In this document: one piece after another, positions 1 through 10,539 of the stretch
Layout: the number at the start of each line of letters is the position of its first letter
Numbering within the stretch: position 1 is the stretch's first letter
Assembly: GCA_036346395.1 (NCBI GenBank)
Contig: CM070603.1
Location: 24,399,045 to 24,463,044, forward strand
Reading direction: 5' to 3'
DNA: 64,000 bases
From: Hsuehochloa calcarea
Taxonomy: Eukaryota; Streptophyta; Magnoliopsida; Poales; Poaceae
The notes under the pieces: generated by a model
What the model was told of the DNA's origin: nothing
The model's input: only the letters and a program-made list of their open reading frames with translations
Databases searched by the model: none
Made by a program: the position numbers and the translations under genes

Positions 1-1029
1 CCCCCACTACTCTAGCCTTGTGCACGTTAACTCTGAAGTTGCTATGGCATGAGCTACCAACGGGCCATTTGGCTTTTGCTGATTAAACACTCCCCTCCTT
101 TTTATTCTTCCCTTTTTGCTTTCTTCAACCTCCACCCGAGAGCATTCTTCACTGTAGTATTTCTTTCTCCCGTTTAGCTTCAGTGGCAGCACACTACGGC
201 TTGCCACCGGCCACCGCCGATCACCCCGCCGCCCCTTCCCCGGCCCCGGCCACCGCCGCCCATTGCCCCTGCCGGCCGTAGCCAAGAGAGCTAGCTCAAG
301 CTCCATTAATGGCCAGCCACATTCTCTTCTCTCCGTTCTCCTCACTCAAATCATTAAAGTTGTTTCCGTCTGAGGCGAAACGTTTGCATTAACCTCATGC
401 ACATTACCATGCTATCAATTGGACGTTTCCTCCTCTAAATGCAATCAATTTTGTTGTTTCTTCTATTCATTTGAAAACCGAAAATTGAAGCGTTTTTCCA
501 CGGCGTTCCTCGTCGACATAAGCGTCTCCTACTCAGTTTAAAGAGAGCACCGCGTGTCCCTCGCCCTCCTTTTCGATTCGCCTCAAACCCCAACCTCTAT
601 TCCCTCTCTATTTGCCCGAATCACGTCGACGACCGCGCACAGCCGAATCACCTTCTTCGCCGGACTACGTCACCATCTAAGGTTCTCTCTCCATGCCATC
701 ACCACCTTAGGATTCGCATCGTCGCATTCTACATCGTGCTCCCCTCGCCTTTGCCCGAGCTTCACCGGAGAGTCACGCCACCGTGAGACCTTGCGCCGCC
801 AGTGCTCTGGATCATGCCGCCGCCGCCTCGAGCTGTCACCGGCCAAGCCACCGCTTCCCATGCCTTCCCCGAGGATCCCTCGACTCATTTTGCTTGTTGG
901 CCATGCCCCTATGCCGCCCTCACTGGCAAAGTCGTGACTAGAGCACCATGGCTGGAGCTTCTGCTCCGTTCGTTTGTCTGTAGGTTGAAGAATGTCTTTA
1001 CATTGCTTCAGATATTTGTACCTTGTTTA

Positions 1030-1150
1030 TTACCACAAGAGCACTTCGGCTCGGTTGGACAGTGGGGGAAGGGAAGTCCTTCAGTTCTGCCTGAGGTCCT
1101 AGGTTCGAACCCAAGTGGCCAAATTTTTCCTCCATTTCCGGTTTTCTGTG
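1030..1150 (+). repeat. possible tRNA-derived SINE or tRNA-like relic
   Basis: A pol III-like A box (cggctcggttgg, about 1049-1060) is followed about 30 bp later by a perfect B box (ggttcgaaccc, 1091-1101). The segment appears absent at the matching position of the other family-1 LTRs, suggesting an insertion. No cloverleaf with paired acceptor arms is evident and no target duplication was found, so it could be chance. Confidence 0.25.
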
Positions 1151-2658
1151 AACAGTAATGCTGAAATAGTGTATTTCTGTTTTTTTTATCATTTCATGTG
1201 TTAATCAATCTTCCAGATGTCCGTTCTCCTTCGTACGAACTCCAAATTCGTCGATTCTTGATCCTAAATTCATATAAATTCATTCTCTTTCTTCCAGTAT
1301 TTATTTTGTAATTTTTGTAATTTATTTGTTTTCTGTTATTTATTTGTATCGTTTCGCGTGTATAGAATCCAACGCCGTCGACACCAGTTTGGACCAACCG
1401 AACGCAGTAACCACAACCTACGTTGAAGGCGAGTCTCCTTTTACCACTTTGAACCTATGACTTGTAAAATATGTTTTCAGTTTTAAAAATTATTATGCAT
1501 TGCTAATTTATTTAAATGATAAGTTAAACTGTAGGTTGTTAGTTAAAAACCTAAAGTTTGTTATTATCATCCTTGATATGTGATATCCTACATCTTTGTA
1601 ACCCTAGTGTAGGAAAGTCTGTATTATTGAATACAATGTTGCAGAATAGTTTGATACGGTAGAATTGCTTAGACGTACTTTGTACCTGTTTAACCTTTGG
1701 GGGAGAAAAATCTTTATTATTTGTTATACTTTAAATTTTTGGAAACAAAATAAAAATGGTGGAAAATATATTAGACTAGGGTGAGTGGCATGAGTCTGGT
1801 TTGTCTCACCCTGGCAATTAAGGACCGACTCTTGTGTTTATTCAAACCAAGCATTACCGTACAACCATATGTCCTAAATGGGAAGGACATGGCTGAATAA
1901 TTTACTATGTTCTAGCATTACGCCCGCAGGCTGTAGATGGTAGGTTTTACCTGGTAGTGCAGATGATGGTAATTGACGTTCATGTCATCGGGGCTTCTTG
2001 TGGGACGTTGGTAAAAGACATCCAAGTCCGGGCAGGTTATCCCTCACAATGGTGAGCTCCGGGTCGATGGTAAATGACGTCCATGACTTGGGGTTAAGCT
2101 CATCGGGCGGGCTAGTGTTAGGATAAAGTATTGTAAAAGTCATATGGCAATCGCTTAGTACCACACTTTCGGAAGTGTGTAAGCGAACAGTATAAGTTGA
2201 TTGTCTCGTGTGGGTCAAGCTGTACAACCTCTGCAGAGTGTTAAAAACTATTCGAATAGCCGTGCCCACGGTCAAGGGCGGGCAAGGTGCGTATACACAT
2301 GGTAGATTTCAGCTTTGGTTTTAAAAGATTTATTTTGGGAATCTGGGAGTAGTTGGAACTCTTGGATTATGGTTCTGGCAGTTAGAGTCAATTGAGCAGC
2401 TAGAGCTCAATTCTTGAAAACCTGACAGTTAGAGCCTTTTTACTATTGTATGGTAGTTGGAACCTGCATTAGAGTTTTATTTAATTTACTTTATCTTTTT
2501 AATCACCTTTTGTCAAAATGAACTTTTTAAAAGATGTTTAAACTTAAAATGATGTTTTGTGCAAATGAACCATATATGTCCAATTGTTAAAGCTATGCAT
2601 ATGCATCATTTCCCAAGACTCGCGGAGTACTTTATGTACTCACATGCTACACTCAACC

Positions 2659-4231
2659 TGAAGGGTTGCGGGTAGGCGCTACGATAGCACAAAACAAAAA
2701 TTATCGCGCAACCAAGGAACCTCCGCAAGTAATAGATCACGAGATTACCGCTAGACGCGCCGACTCGTAGCGGAAGTAGAGTCGACGTAGCGAATAGATG
2801 CGGTCGTAGTCGTACTCGCCGCGCGACTGCTCCTCCGAGTAGTCGTACTCGCTTCGAGTCTGCTCCTCCGAGTAGTCGAACTCGCCTCGTAAGTTCTCCT
2901 CCTGCTCCGGTGATCGTCACGAGTTGCGGATCGTCCTAGTGCTGATGCTTCGCAACAACACCTCCGAGGTATCCACACATACGGGGTTGGAACACCACGC
3001 GCTAGTGTGCTAGCACCGGCAACGTGGTTGAGGATGGTGTGGCTATTAGGGTTTCGGGAGTTCTTCCAAAAACCGTGCTTCACCCTATGCCACCGCCTCT
3101 CTTTATATAGGCATCCATGATGGGTCTCTTACTCGAGGCCCATTAGGAACTTATATCCTATACGAATTGAGATCACCATCCAAATCAAATCCCCAGCCCC
3201 TTAAGTGTGCGACCCTACAGGTTCTTGTGCGATTGGTTGTGACTCGGAAACTCTTTTCCGACCACTAGTCGTCAACGGCACCTAGCAGCACGTAACGATT
3301 CCCAAGTACACAAAGAATATATCGGACGAACCTTAACGTAATATGATCTATGATCAAGTCCTCATCACTTACGATCAGTTCGTATCTCTATACGACCAGT
3401 CTGTGATTACGTTCGACTAGTCTACGACCATATCGTATCTCCATACGACCGATCAAATGTGATCGAACTAAGTGACCTACTCATGCATTCTCCCTTTGCC
3501 TCACGATGTCTGGTTGAACTCCAGGTGAGATATGGTGTCATCCATGGACTGTTCAATACTTTCTCGATCGAGTGTCGGATAACATCATGCGGTCGACACT
3601 TCGACCACTAGTGGCATGGCCATGCACTTTCTTTATCCGATCACCACGATGGGCCCAGAGACATCTCTCCTGTTATGTTAGGAGGGGCAAATCTCATCTC
3701 GACCAGTCACATTCCTCCGCATGTTTCATAGCATACCCGAAAGCTACCTTTATAACTACCCAGTTAACGGTGTAGCGTTTGGCAACCCCTAAGAGTGCTA
3801 TGACACATGTAGGAAACCATGCTGATCTCAGGTCTAAGGATTATACATCATCATTACTTGAGACCAACTAATGACACAAAGATTCATAACAATCTCAATA
3901 GTGTCTCAATGATGGGTCTATCCAGCTCCATGTTCTCTAACATGTGCTCACATTACTGATTCGATATCTCTATATCTATGACCGGTGAAACATGGCCATC
4001 AATCGATACATGTGCTGGTCGTAGAGTCACGGTTGTTCCGACCAGTGACATTTGACCAGGGATACATTTAGAATGATATCAGATAAGTTAATGAGTTTCA
4101 CCAACAAGTCACATACTCATTGATCTATAACTGATGATTCATTCAAGGAACATGATAACATATTATCCAATATCATGAACATAAGGAAATATAATCATCT
4201 CTGTGATTACCTCTAGGGCATATTTCCAACA
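2659..4231 (-). mobile_element. BARE-1/RIRE1-like Ty1/copia solo LTR
   Basis: Read on the minus strand, the element opens with TGTTGGAAATATGCCCTAGA, the characteristic start of BARE-1/Angela/RIRE1-type copia LTRs, and closes with ...CCCGCAACCCTTCA. The 5-bp target duplication CAACC is exact at 2654-2658 and 4232-4236. Length is 1573 bp. No PBS, PPT or coding region adjoins it, so it is a solo LTR. It sits inside the gypsy LTR at 1-4584 and is therefore younger than it. A diverged relative in the opposite orientation lies at 37598-39138. The 110-aa and 104-aa ORFs on the minus strand here are LTR sequence. Confidence 0.92.
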
Positions 4232-4584
4232 CAACCAATCTCAGAAGTCTACGAAGATGCCGAGAACGACTACGACTACTTCGCCTGTGGCTTCGACGAA
4301 GGCTTCCCGGAGTACTAGGCCGCGTTTCCTCAGTCGAATGCCGGTGGGCAATTTGATGGGTCACTACTCGAATTTTACTCTTTTGTTGTTTCCGCTGCTG
4401 TAAGACTTAAGGTCTTTTGACCTCTTTTGTACTAAGTAGCCATAAGGTCGGTACTCAGTTATTTATTAATGTTATTTCGTGATTCGAACTGGTTATCAAC
4501 AATGTTTCCACTGTGTGCACTTGCTCTTGATCTGAATCAGTGCGAGAATACACGAGAGGTTGGATTCAAAAATCCGGTCCGAAA

Positions 4585-5587
4585 AAAACCGTTTGAATTT
4601 GATTAAAACCACCAATTTCAAAATTGAAATTTGAACTTGCAAAACCAGCGAAACCGTAGGGATTTTTAATCCGGACCCGACCGAATCGCCATGATTCTTG
4701 GTAGGATTTTTTCCCTGTGTGTGACACTATGACTAAATGACTACAATATTATAGTTGAGTAGTCCACATATTTCCAGGACGGGTTGAAGGTAGGGTACCA
4801 GGACGGGTTGGCACTCGGCCACTTAAACCGGTTCATATTTCCAGTTATGGTAGGACACCAAGTCAGTTAACACAACCAATTCATATACATAATCATTCCT
4901 TAGCACAAAGAGCAGCATATTTTCTGAGTGCATAGTGGCTGTAAATACTTGGCTGTGTCCTTAAGGAGATGTTTGTAGAATCCAATATAACATGCACCGG
5001 TGAGCACTATATTGGCAAAACCAAAGTTACCAAACACCTCTTTCGTAAAGCTTAGCTTCTCTTATATGCCCAGTATGCTTCTATACGTGTCAACTCCTTG
5101 GACAAACCCTAATGCTGTTTGTCAAATTCTGCTAGCAACAGATAATGAGAAGTTGAGAACATATAACGTGCTTGGATAGAATTCACATACTGTGTTATGA
5201 TTGAACTCTGAATGCTCTAACATTCCTTGTTTTCAAAATACTAAATATGTCATGGCTCAAATTGAAGTACTGCAAGTGCAAGGCCAGTTTGATGGTGGCA
5301 TTCATGTAATGATAATAGGTAGGATCTATTCTATCCTGTCGTATTCTTATTTGCAAGGGGGGGAACCCCTCATCTCTAGATTGAAAGCCTTTGATCAAAC
5401 AATGCAATTATGTGATACAAAAGGAAAAACTTCTTCAAAAGATCTGGTAATTTTGCAATGCAAAAGATGAACAACAGTAATTAATGCCAGTGATGAAATT
5501 AGGCAACATGAAGGTGAACTTCAATAAATCAGAAACTATAGTTGCAAGCCCCCAAAGTCACTATCCCCACCCAAGACATTTCACACA
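4585..5587. other. unassigned spacer
   Basis: AT-rich sequence without a supportable gene. A short direct repeat 'aggacgggttg' occurs near 4777 and 4800. Short ORFs on both strands near 5200-5470 overlap each other and show no domain or codon signal. Confidence 0.5.
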
Positions 5588-5893
5588 TCACCAGATTTAT
5601 GGAGGGAAAAGGGGGGAGGGGAATAGAAGAGAAGGAGTCCTAACTTATGATCCTCCTAGTTCTTCACATATCACATAGATTTGTAACTAGTTGATAGAGA
5701 AGAAGCCGCACATGGAGGAGGAACACAAATTCAGATCATTCATGCATAACCAGATCTATGCAGGGAAAAGAGGGGTAGGGGAATAGAAGAGGAGTCTTAA
5801 CTTGCGATCCTCCTGGTTCTTCACGTATCACATAGATCCATGACTGGAATTGATAGAGAAGGAGTCGCACATAGGGAAGAACAGAGATTCAGA
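5588..5893. repeat. tandem duplication, two units of about 160 bp
   Basis: Unit 1 (about 5588-5733) and unit 2 (about 5750-5893) match along their length: accagat-t-tatg-agggaaaag, ggaatagaaga, gatcctcct-gttcttcac, tatcacatagat, gatagagaag, cacat-gg, attcag. They differ by scattered substitutions and a few small indels. No coding potential is evident. The unit is not recognised. Confidence 0.8.
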
Positions 5894-6029
5894 ACCCAAA
5901 TAGGAATAGAGCAGCGCCACAAAAGAGATGGTGGGGTGGGTGTGGGAGCTAGGGTTTCTAAACTTTCTATTTATAGCAACTTTTGTGTCATTTTTACCCA
6001 CCCCAACCTGCGTAACCTCAGGACATTGA

Positions 6030-7690
6030 GTTTCAACAGCTTCAGCTTCTATGGCTTTTGAGTTAGATTCGTCGGAAGCTCAAAGCCGTCAATACACATG
6101 GAAGCTGAAAGCCGAAAGCCAGTGCTGAGGTGCTTCCCACCGCTTCCCACCCTCAGCATCTCAAAAATACCCCCAAACTTCGTAAAAATTACCCACCTCA
6201 TACCCACTATTTAAATCCGCTTGTTCCCCTCCCCACCCGCTCCTTCCTCTTCCCGCGCTGTTCCGCTTCCAATCTCGGTTCGCCTCGACTCCCACGCCAC
6301 GGCCGGCTCCTCCACGGCTTACTCGCGAGCAACTCCAAGGCACCGGTGCGATTCGCCGACACAAGCGTGGCTGCGGTGGCCGCCATACCGCCCGCCATGT
6401 CGCATGGGTTCTCGGCAAGAAGGCCGACATCAATCTGCGTCGGCCACGGCGACCTCATGGTCCGTGAGCTCGTGAGGCCTCTGGTACGCTTCATGCGGCG
6501 TGGGCAGCAACGATGAGAGGAGCTGCCCAAATACGTCAATGGCGATGGAGAGGTCAACGAATTCTTGGCCGCCTTCTCAGATTGTTTCATGGATATCAAA
6601 TTAAGCCTTTTTCCCGAAGTGCATGTGCTGCCAATTCTGTATGGTTGGCTTGGATGATCTTGATATTTGTGTCCATGGCAAAGTACATTAGCAATCTTAT
6701 GCAAAGGAAAATTCTATGCCCTTCAGAGAGCACAGTATTGGGAACCTTCCCTTCAGAGCAAAAGTAAAGAAGGTTTCTTCTGAAGAAAAGACAGGAGAAG
6801 ATTGCATCAAGAAGGAAAGGAACAGAGCATGAAGACAATTTTGGCAAATTCTTGATCTTGTTCTTGAATAGGACATTAAATTTGCCACCTAAGTATGTTC
6901 TAAAGATTGTTTGGAGGAACAGAGCATCTGACCCTGTGCAAAAAATACTTCAGCATGTAGTTTCAGCCACTTCATTGATGCCATTTACCGGCAGATTTGT
7001 CATTAGTTTATCTTGCTATGCACACTAAGTTTTAAGTTGAAGTTTCAAATGTACAAGTTGTTTCTCTGGTCTGGAAGATCTCATGTGTTCAGCCTGATCC
7101 AAGAAGAGCAAAAATAAAGAGGGAATAAAGGGAGAAACAGACACTATTGTAAGCCCGGTCGCCCACATCCCAGGAACCTCGCAGTCCACTGCCCGCCTCT
7201 CGATCTGAGTTTATTTTGGCATGGAGATTGCTTAAACCGTACTCGAGTTTTGCAGCTAGATGAAGTTGTGATGTCTTAATTACGAATGATAGCATTGTCC
7301 GAGCACTCGAGTTTAATGTGAGAAATGTATGACTGACGTCTTTGCAATTTTAAGTCTTGATACATGTACGTGCATTTTAATTCAAGATATGCTAAGGACG
7401 GTAGCATTTTTGAATGTTAATGAAGGTTTATGGGAGAATCCTTGTATCGATTTGGGGTATTTTAGTGGATATAGTCTAGTCTTACGTATTTATGGATGAT
7501 GTTGACATGAACGGCCTCGTGACGCTATTGCAATGGATTTGGTAGCATGACGATAGGATAGATGGAAGAATGTTGTTAATTCGTTAACGACATCAAACAA
7601 GCCATTCTTATCATCGGGGGGGCATTTAAGACATTTCACATCTCGAAAGCTGCAGCCATAACCTAAAAGTTAGACAGCCAAACACCAAAT
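6030..7690 (+). mobile_element. non-autonomous DNA transposon, element I (possible gene capture)
   Basis: The two flanks match those of a second element at about 29140-30700. On the left, 'gcttcccaccctcagcatctc' followed by 'tacccccaaacttcg...attacccacc' (about 6140-6205) pairs with 29150-29205. On the right, 'acatcaaacaagcca' through 'gacatttcacatctcgaaagctgcagcc' (7585-7665) pairs with 30518-30585. Between them lie a GC-rich block (6210-6580) and a stretch near 6513-6620 that reads as an exon (ELPKYVNGDGEVNEFLAAF...). This suggests a captured gene fragment, but I do not recognise the source. No transposase is present. Exact termini and target duplication were not resolved. Overlapping ORFs on both strands at 6130-6850 are otherwise non-coding. 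Confidence 0.45.
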
Positions 7691-7804
7691 CAGCTAGCAA
7701 TTTAGGATAAGTTATGTGTTTTACAGCTTTAAACTGAATGTTATTGGGGAGCAGGCCAGCTAGCAATTTAGGATAAGTTATGTGTTTTACAGCTTTAAAC
7801 TGAA
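7691..7804. repeat. 48-bp direct duplication, 66-bp period
   Basis: The 48 bases at 7691-7738 (cagctagcaatttaggataa...aaactgaa) recur without visible change at 7757-7804, separated by an 18-bp spacer. The pair lies at the right edge of DNA element I. Identity implies a recent event. Confidence 0.93.
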
Positions 7805-8739
7805 GTTCAGGCCTCCCAAGCAGGATCTAGAATGATAGCTGCAAATGATGCATATCATCTTCATAGTGAGAATGTTTTGGAACATAGAAGAAGCTAAGGA
7901 ATGACTTTATCTTTCAGTGATATTCTGGTTTGGATCAATAGATTATGTTGGGAGATAGCAACTATCACTCAAAATAGGCAGAAATGATGACAAGCTAAAG
8001 AGCAAGACGGAGCAGGTCATACAAACGTTGGAGGATAGACATAAGAACAATGATGCTGCAGATTTACAACTTTTGCTTTCAGAAAGTGTTGCTTCTTTTA
8101 AATACTGTAGGATCTGATTCTCATTGTGCACAAACTGTCCCACAGGGCCATTATCGATTCCTGGATTTTATGGAATACTTTGCCTCGTTATAATAGAAAC
8201 AATGACCATTTGGAGCTTAATTCCAAAAATAAAAATAAGGCATGCATTCCGCATTTTCATTATATGAATTGCTATTTCTGTGGATAATACAAAGTGTATA
8301 TAAGGAATATAAACAGTCCAATTCCAGTTCAGGTGCCAGGAGGATTCCTGAGTTTTCCTAGGAGTTAAGCCAGCAATATTTCAGATTATTTTATTTGACC
8401 TGGAACCAATAATCCTGGCCAGCCTCTTCAACACTGGTCAAACCTAGCGCATTCTTATCCCAGATGTCCATGTTGATCCATCCAATTCCTGATAGCATGT
8501 AGCTATGTAGTTCCTTTACCCTTTGGTATTCCAAAGGTATTGAACTGGTAACTAATAACCTTCACCATTTGCCTACAATTTAAGATTCCCCATTGGCATA
8601 CACCACACAAAACGACAACACACAAAGCGACTTACACACGGATAACATTAATCAGCATAAAACGATACTAGGAGGCTAAATAAATTGCATATCGAGTTCA
8701 AATTAAAAAGGTTCACAAATTTCAGTTATAGTTAACCAC
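7805..8739. other. spacer or intron of the CCAR1-like gene
   Basis: AT-rich sequence downstream of the last visible exon of the minus-strand CCAR1-like gene. It starts with a good donor on that strand (CAG|GTGGTTAAC), so at least its right part is transcribed intron if the gene is functional. No further exon was seen to the left. Confidence 0.4.
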
Positions 8740-9064
8740 CTGCTGCGTGCCATACACCGAAGAGTAAGGCCCTCCATACTGCCCAGCAGCCCCCTGTCCG
8801 GCACGGGCACCAAACCGACCACCATCAGCGCTGCCTGCCGCTGCGGACGCCCCAAATCCACTACTACCAGGCTGCAAAAAAATCCAGCCAAAACAGTACA
8901 GAATTTTGCACACATATATGAGAACCTAGAACACATCTGAATAGAACAACCAAGCGAATACCAGATAAGCAGCTTTCTCGGGGACTTACGATTTGGCCGT
9001 ACGATTGCTGCCGGTCGTACGGAGGCTGCTGCCCGTAGGGATTGGACCCTTTCGGCGGAAACAT
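8740..9064 (-). CDS. CCAR1-like protein, first two coding exons only
   Basis: Two exons join cleanly on the minus strand. Exon 9064-8990 (25 codons, start ATG at 9064, MFPPKGSNPYGQQPPY...) ends at ATC|GTAAGT. Exon 8871-8740 (44 codons) begins after a pyrimidine-rich TTTTTTTGCAG, reads PGSSGFGASAAAGS...GQYGGPYSSVYGTQQ, and ends at CAG|GTGG. The ATG exon begins after CCGCAG at 9088. The 69 residues are Gly/Gln/Tyr-rich and, from memory, resemble the disordered N-terminus of plant CCAR1/DBC1-like proteins, nuclear factors of about 1,300 residues with a C-terminal SAP/EF-hand-like part. The rest is not visible in 1-8739. It either lies beyond the window across a very long TE-filled intron, or the locus is truncated. 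Conserved splice sites argue against old decay. Confidence 0.55.
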
Positions 9065-9279
9065 GGCGGACGCGCCGCCTAGAGGGTCCTGCGGAGTCAC
9101 AGACTCACGGGACCCGACCAAAGTATTGCAAACGCAAGCGCCTGCGAGATAAACCCTAGAGATTACATCACCGACAACGAAAAATACCTGGAACCAATCC
9201 AACCTAACCCAACCCCAACCATGGATGCAGGCATGACATGTGTAAACGAAAAGCTGAACCAATCGACGCTAGGGTTTAC

Positions 9280-9440
9280 CTGTGGGGTGAACGAGTAGGA
9301 GGAGGCTATGGCGTTGGGTGAGGCGAGCTCCTGTCCGGTGGATTCGGAAGCAGTCGGGCTCGGTGCTCGACGGCTAGGGTGGTCGTGCTCGGCTCTGGTG
9401 GAGGAAGAGCGGCGGGGGATGGCTTAGGGGTTCGACCGAC
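9280..9440 (-). other. probable 5' leader exon and promoter of the CCAR1-like gene
   Basis: A GC-rich block on the minus strand ends in CCCCACAG|GTAAACCC at 9280, a good splice donor. It lies one 191-bp intron (9089-9279) upstream of the ATG exon. It holds no ATG in good context, so it is read as 5' UTR. The transcription start was not located. Confidence 0.45.
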
Positions 9441-10534
9441 GAGCGCGAGTGATAGGCCTAGGAGTTCAGGAGTTGGAGGCTGCCTCCTTTTTATTAATTG
9501 CTTTCTTTACTTGTAAGGAAATAAACGTTGCGGGTGGAGAGGTGGTTTCATAAAGCCCGGCCTTGAACGGGCTCGGCGATCCAAAATTGGCTGTTTCAAA
9601 AAAAATAGTTATTTTAAAAAAATTAATTTAATTTGATAACAAAAAAATATTTTATTATTATTTTTATTGCTTTCGTTGGGCTTTCAAGGCAAAAAAATCA
9701 AGGCTTGAGTCTGAAAAATTCAGACCAGGCTCGAGCTAGACCTCCTATTAATAGGTCTACATCTGCCACACACCCCATGCAGCCCACGGCCCACGTTTGA
9801 GACAACGACTGGAAAATTCAACAGCAAACGAAAGTGGGTTCAACGACCTGATTTCAAAATTTTACCATGCTACAACTTTCAAACCGACTATCTGATCCAC
9901 GATCTGTTTGAACCATCGTATTTCTTATTATGATATATTCAAAACAAGACCCCACTTGCATATAGTTTGGCATCTTTTTTTTAGATTACGACAAATGTTT
10001 CACTAATAATTTTGATCTATTTCGCTAATAGGTTTGAATTTGTTCACATTGCCAAACCACGGGAACATCATTGATAAACCGTTGAAAAATCGTCGATAAA
10101 TTGCTGGAGCATTGAAACTGAATGCGTGAAACATTGGTCATTCCCCTTAAAACTTAATACATGGAACATCATTGATGAACTGTTGGAACATCGAAACTAA
10201 AAGCTTTACCTACTAAAACATCCAACACCCACCCTTGTTCATTCCTCGTACTCAATTGAAAAGATTGGTAGTGGAACAACGCCTATCAACTAATAGAATG
10301 TTGGGAAATGATGTATGGAACATTTTTGTTTTATTTTTTGGAACATATTACATATGATATCATTTATTAAATCTAAATATATGCTATTAGGGTCTTGCTT
10401 TGAAGATCTTTTTGTAAGGAACACAATAGTTCAAATAGATCATGAATTGGATGTTTGGTTCAAAAGATATAATCATTTGAAATTTTTCATTGCAAACAAA
10501 AAAGACATCTCGAATTATATGCATTGGATTGGGC
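9441..10534. other. unassigned; terminal-repeat-like and MULE/MITE-like sequence
   Basis: From 9555-9760 the sequence is rich in 'gggctcgg/aggctcgag' words like those in hAT subterminal regions. From about 9860-10530 it repeats phrases such as 'gaacatcattgat' (10063 and 10146) and reads like non-autonomous DNA transposon filler. The 91-aa ORF at 10315-10590 has no recognisable domain and runs into the next LTR. Confidence 0.35.
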
Positions 10535-10539
10535 TTGAC

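Larger units (their letters stand above)
1..4584 (+). mobile_element. Ty3/gypsy family-1 long LTR, cut by window start
   Basis: This is the 3' three-quarters or so of a long gypsy LTR whose 5' end lies left of the window. It is homologous in the same order to the LTRs at 33469-37339 and 50032-53211, and on the other strand to 14085-19354. Shared blocks are a 'cgttctccttcgt' stretch near 1220, a segment near 1430-1480, and 'tgtacaacctctgcagag' followed by the palindrome CTATTCGAATAG at 2248-2259. The end is placed where homology to the ...GGATCCTGACA terminus stops; this copy lacks a clean CA end. A copia solo LTR (2659-4231) interrupts it. The GC-rich ORFs at 200-940 belong to the LTR and are not genes. 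Similarity to long-LTR rice families such as RIRE3/RIRE8 is inferred from length and ends, not from a search. Confidence 0.75.
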
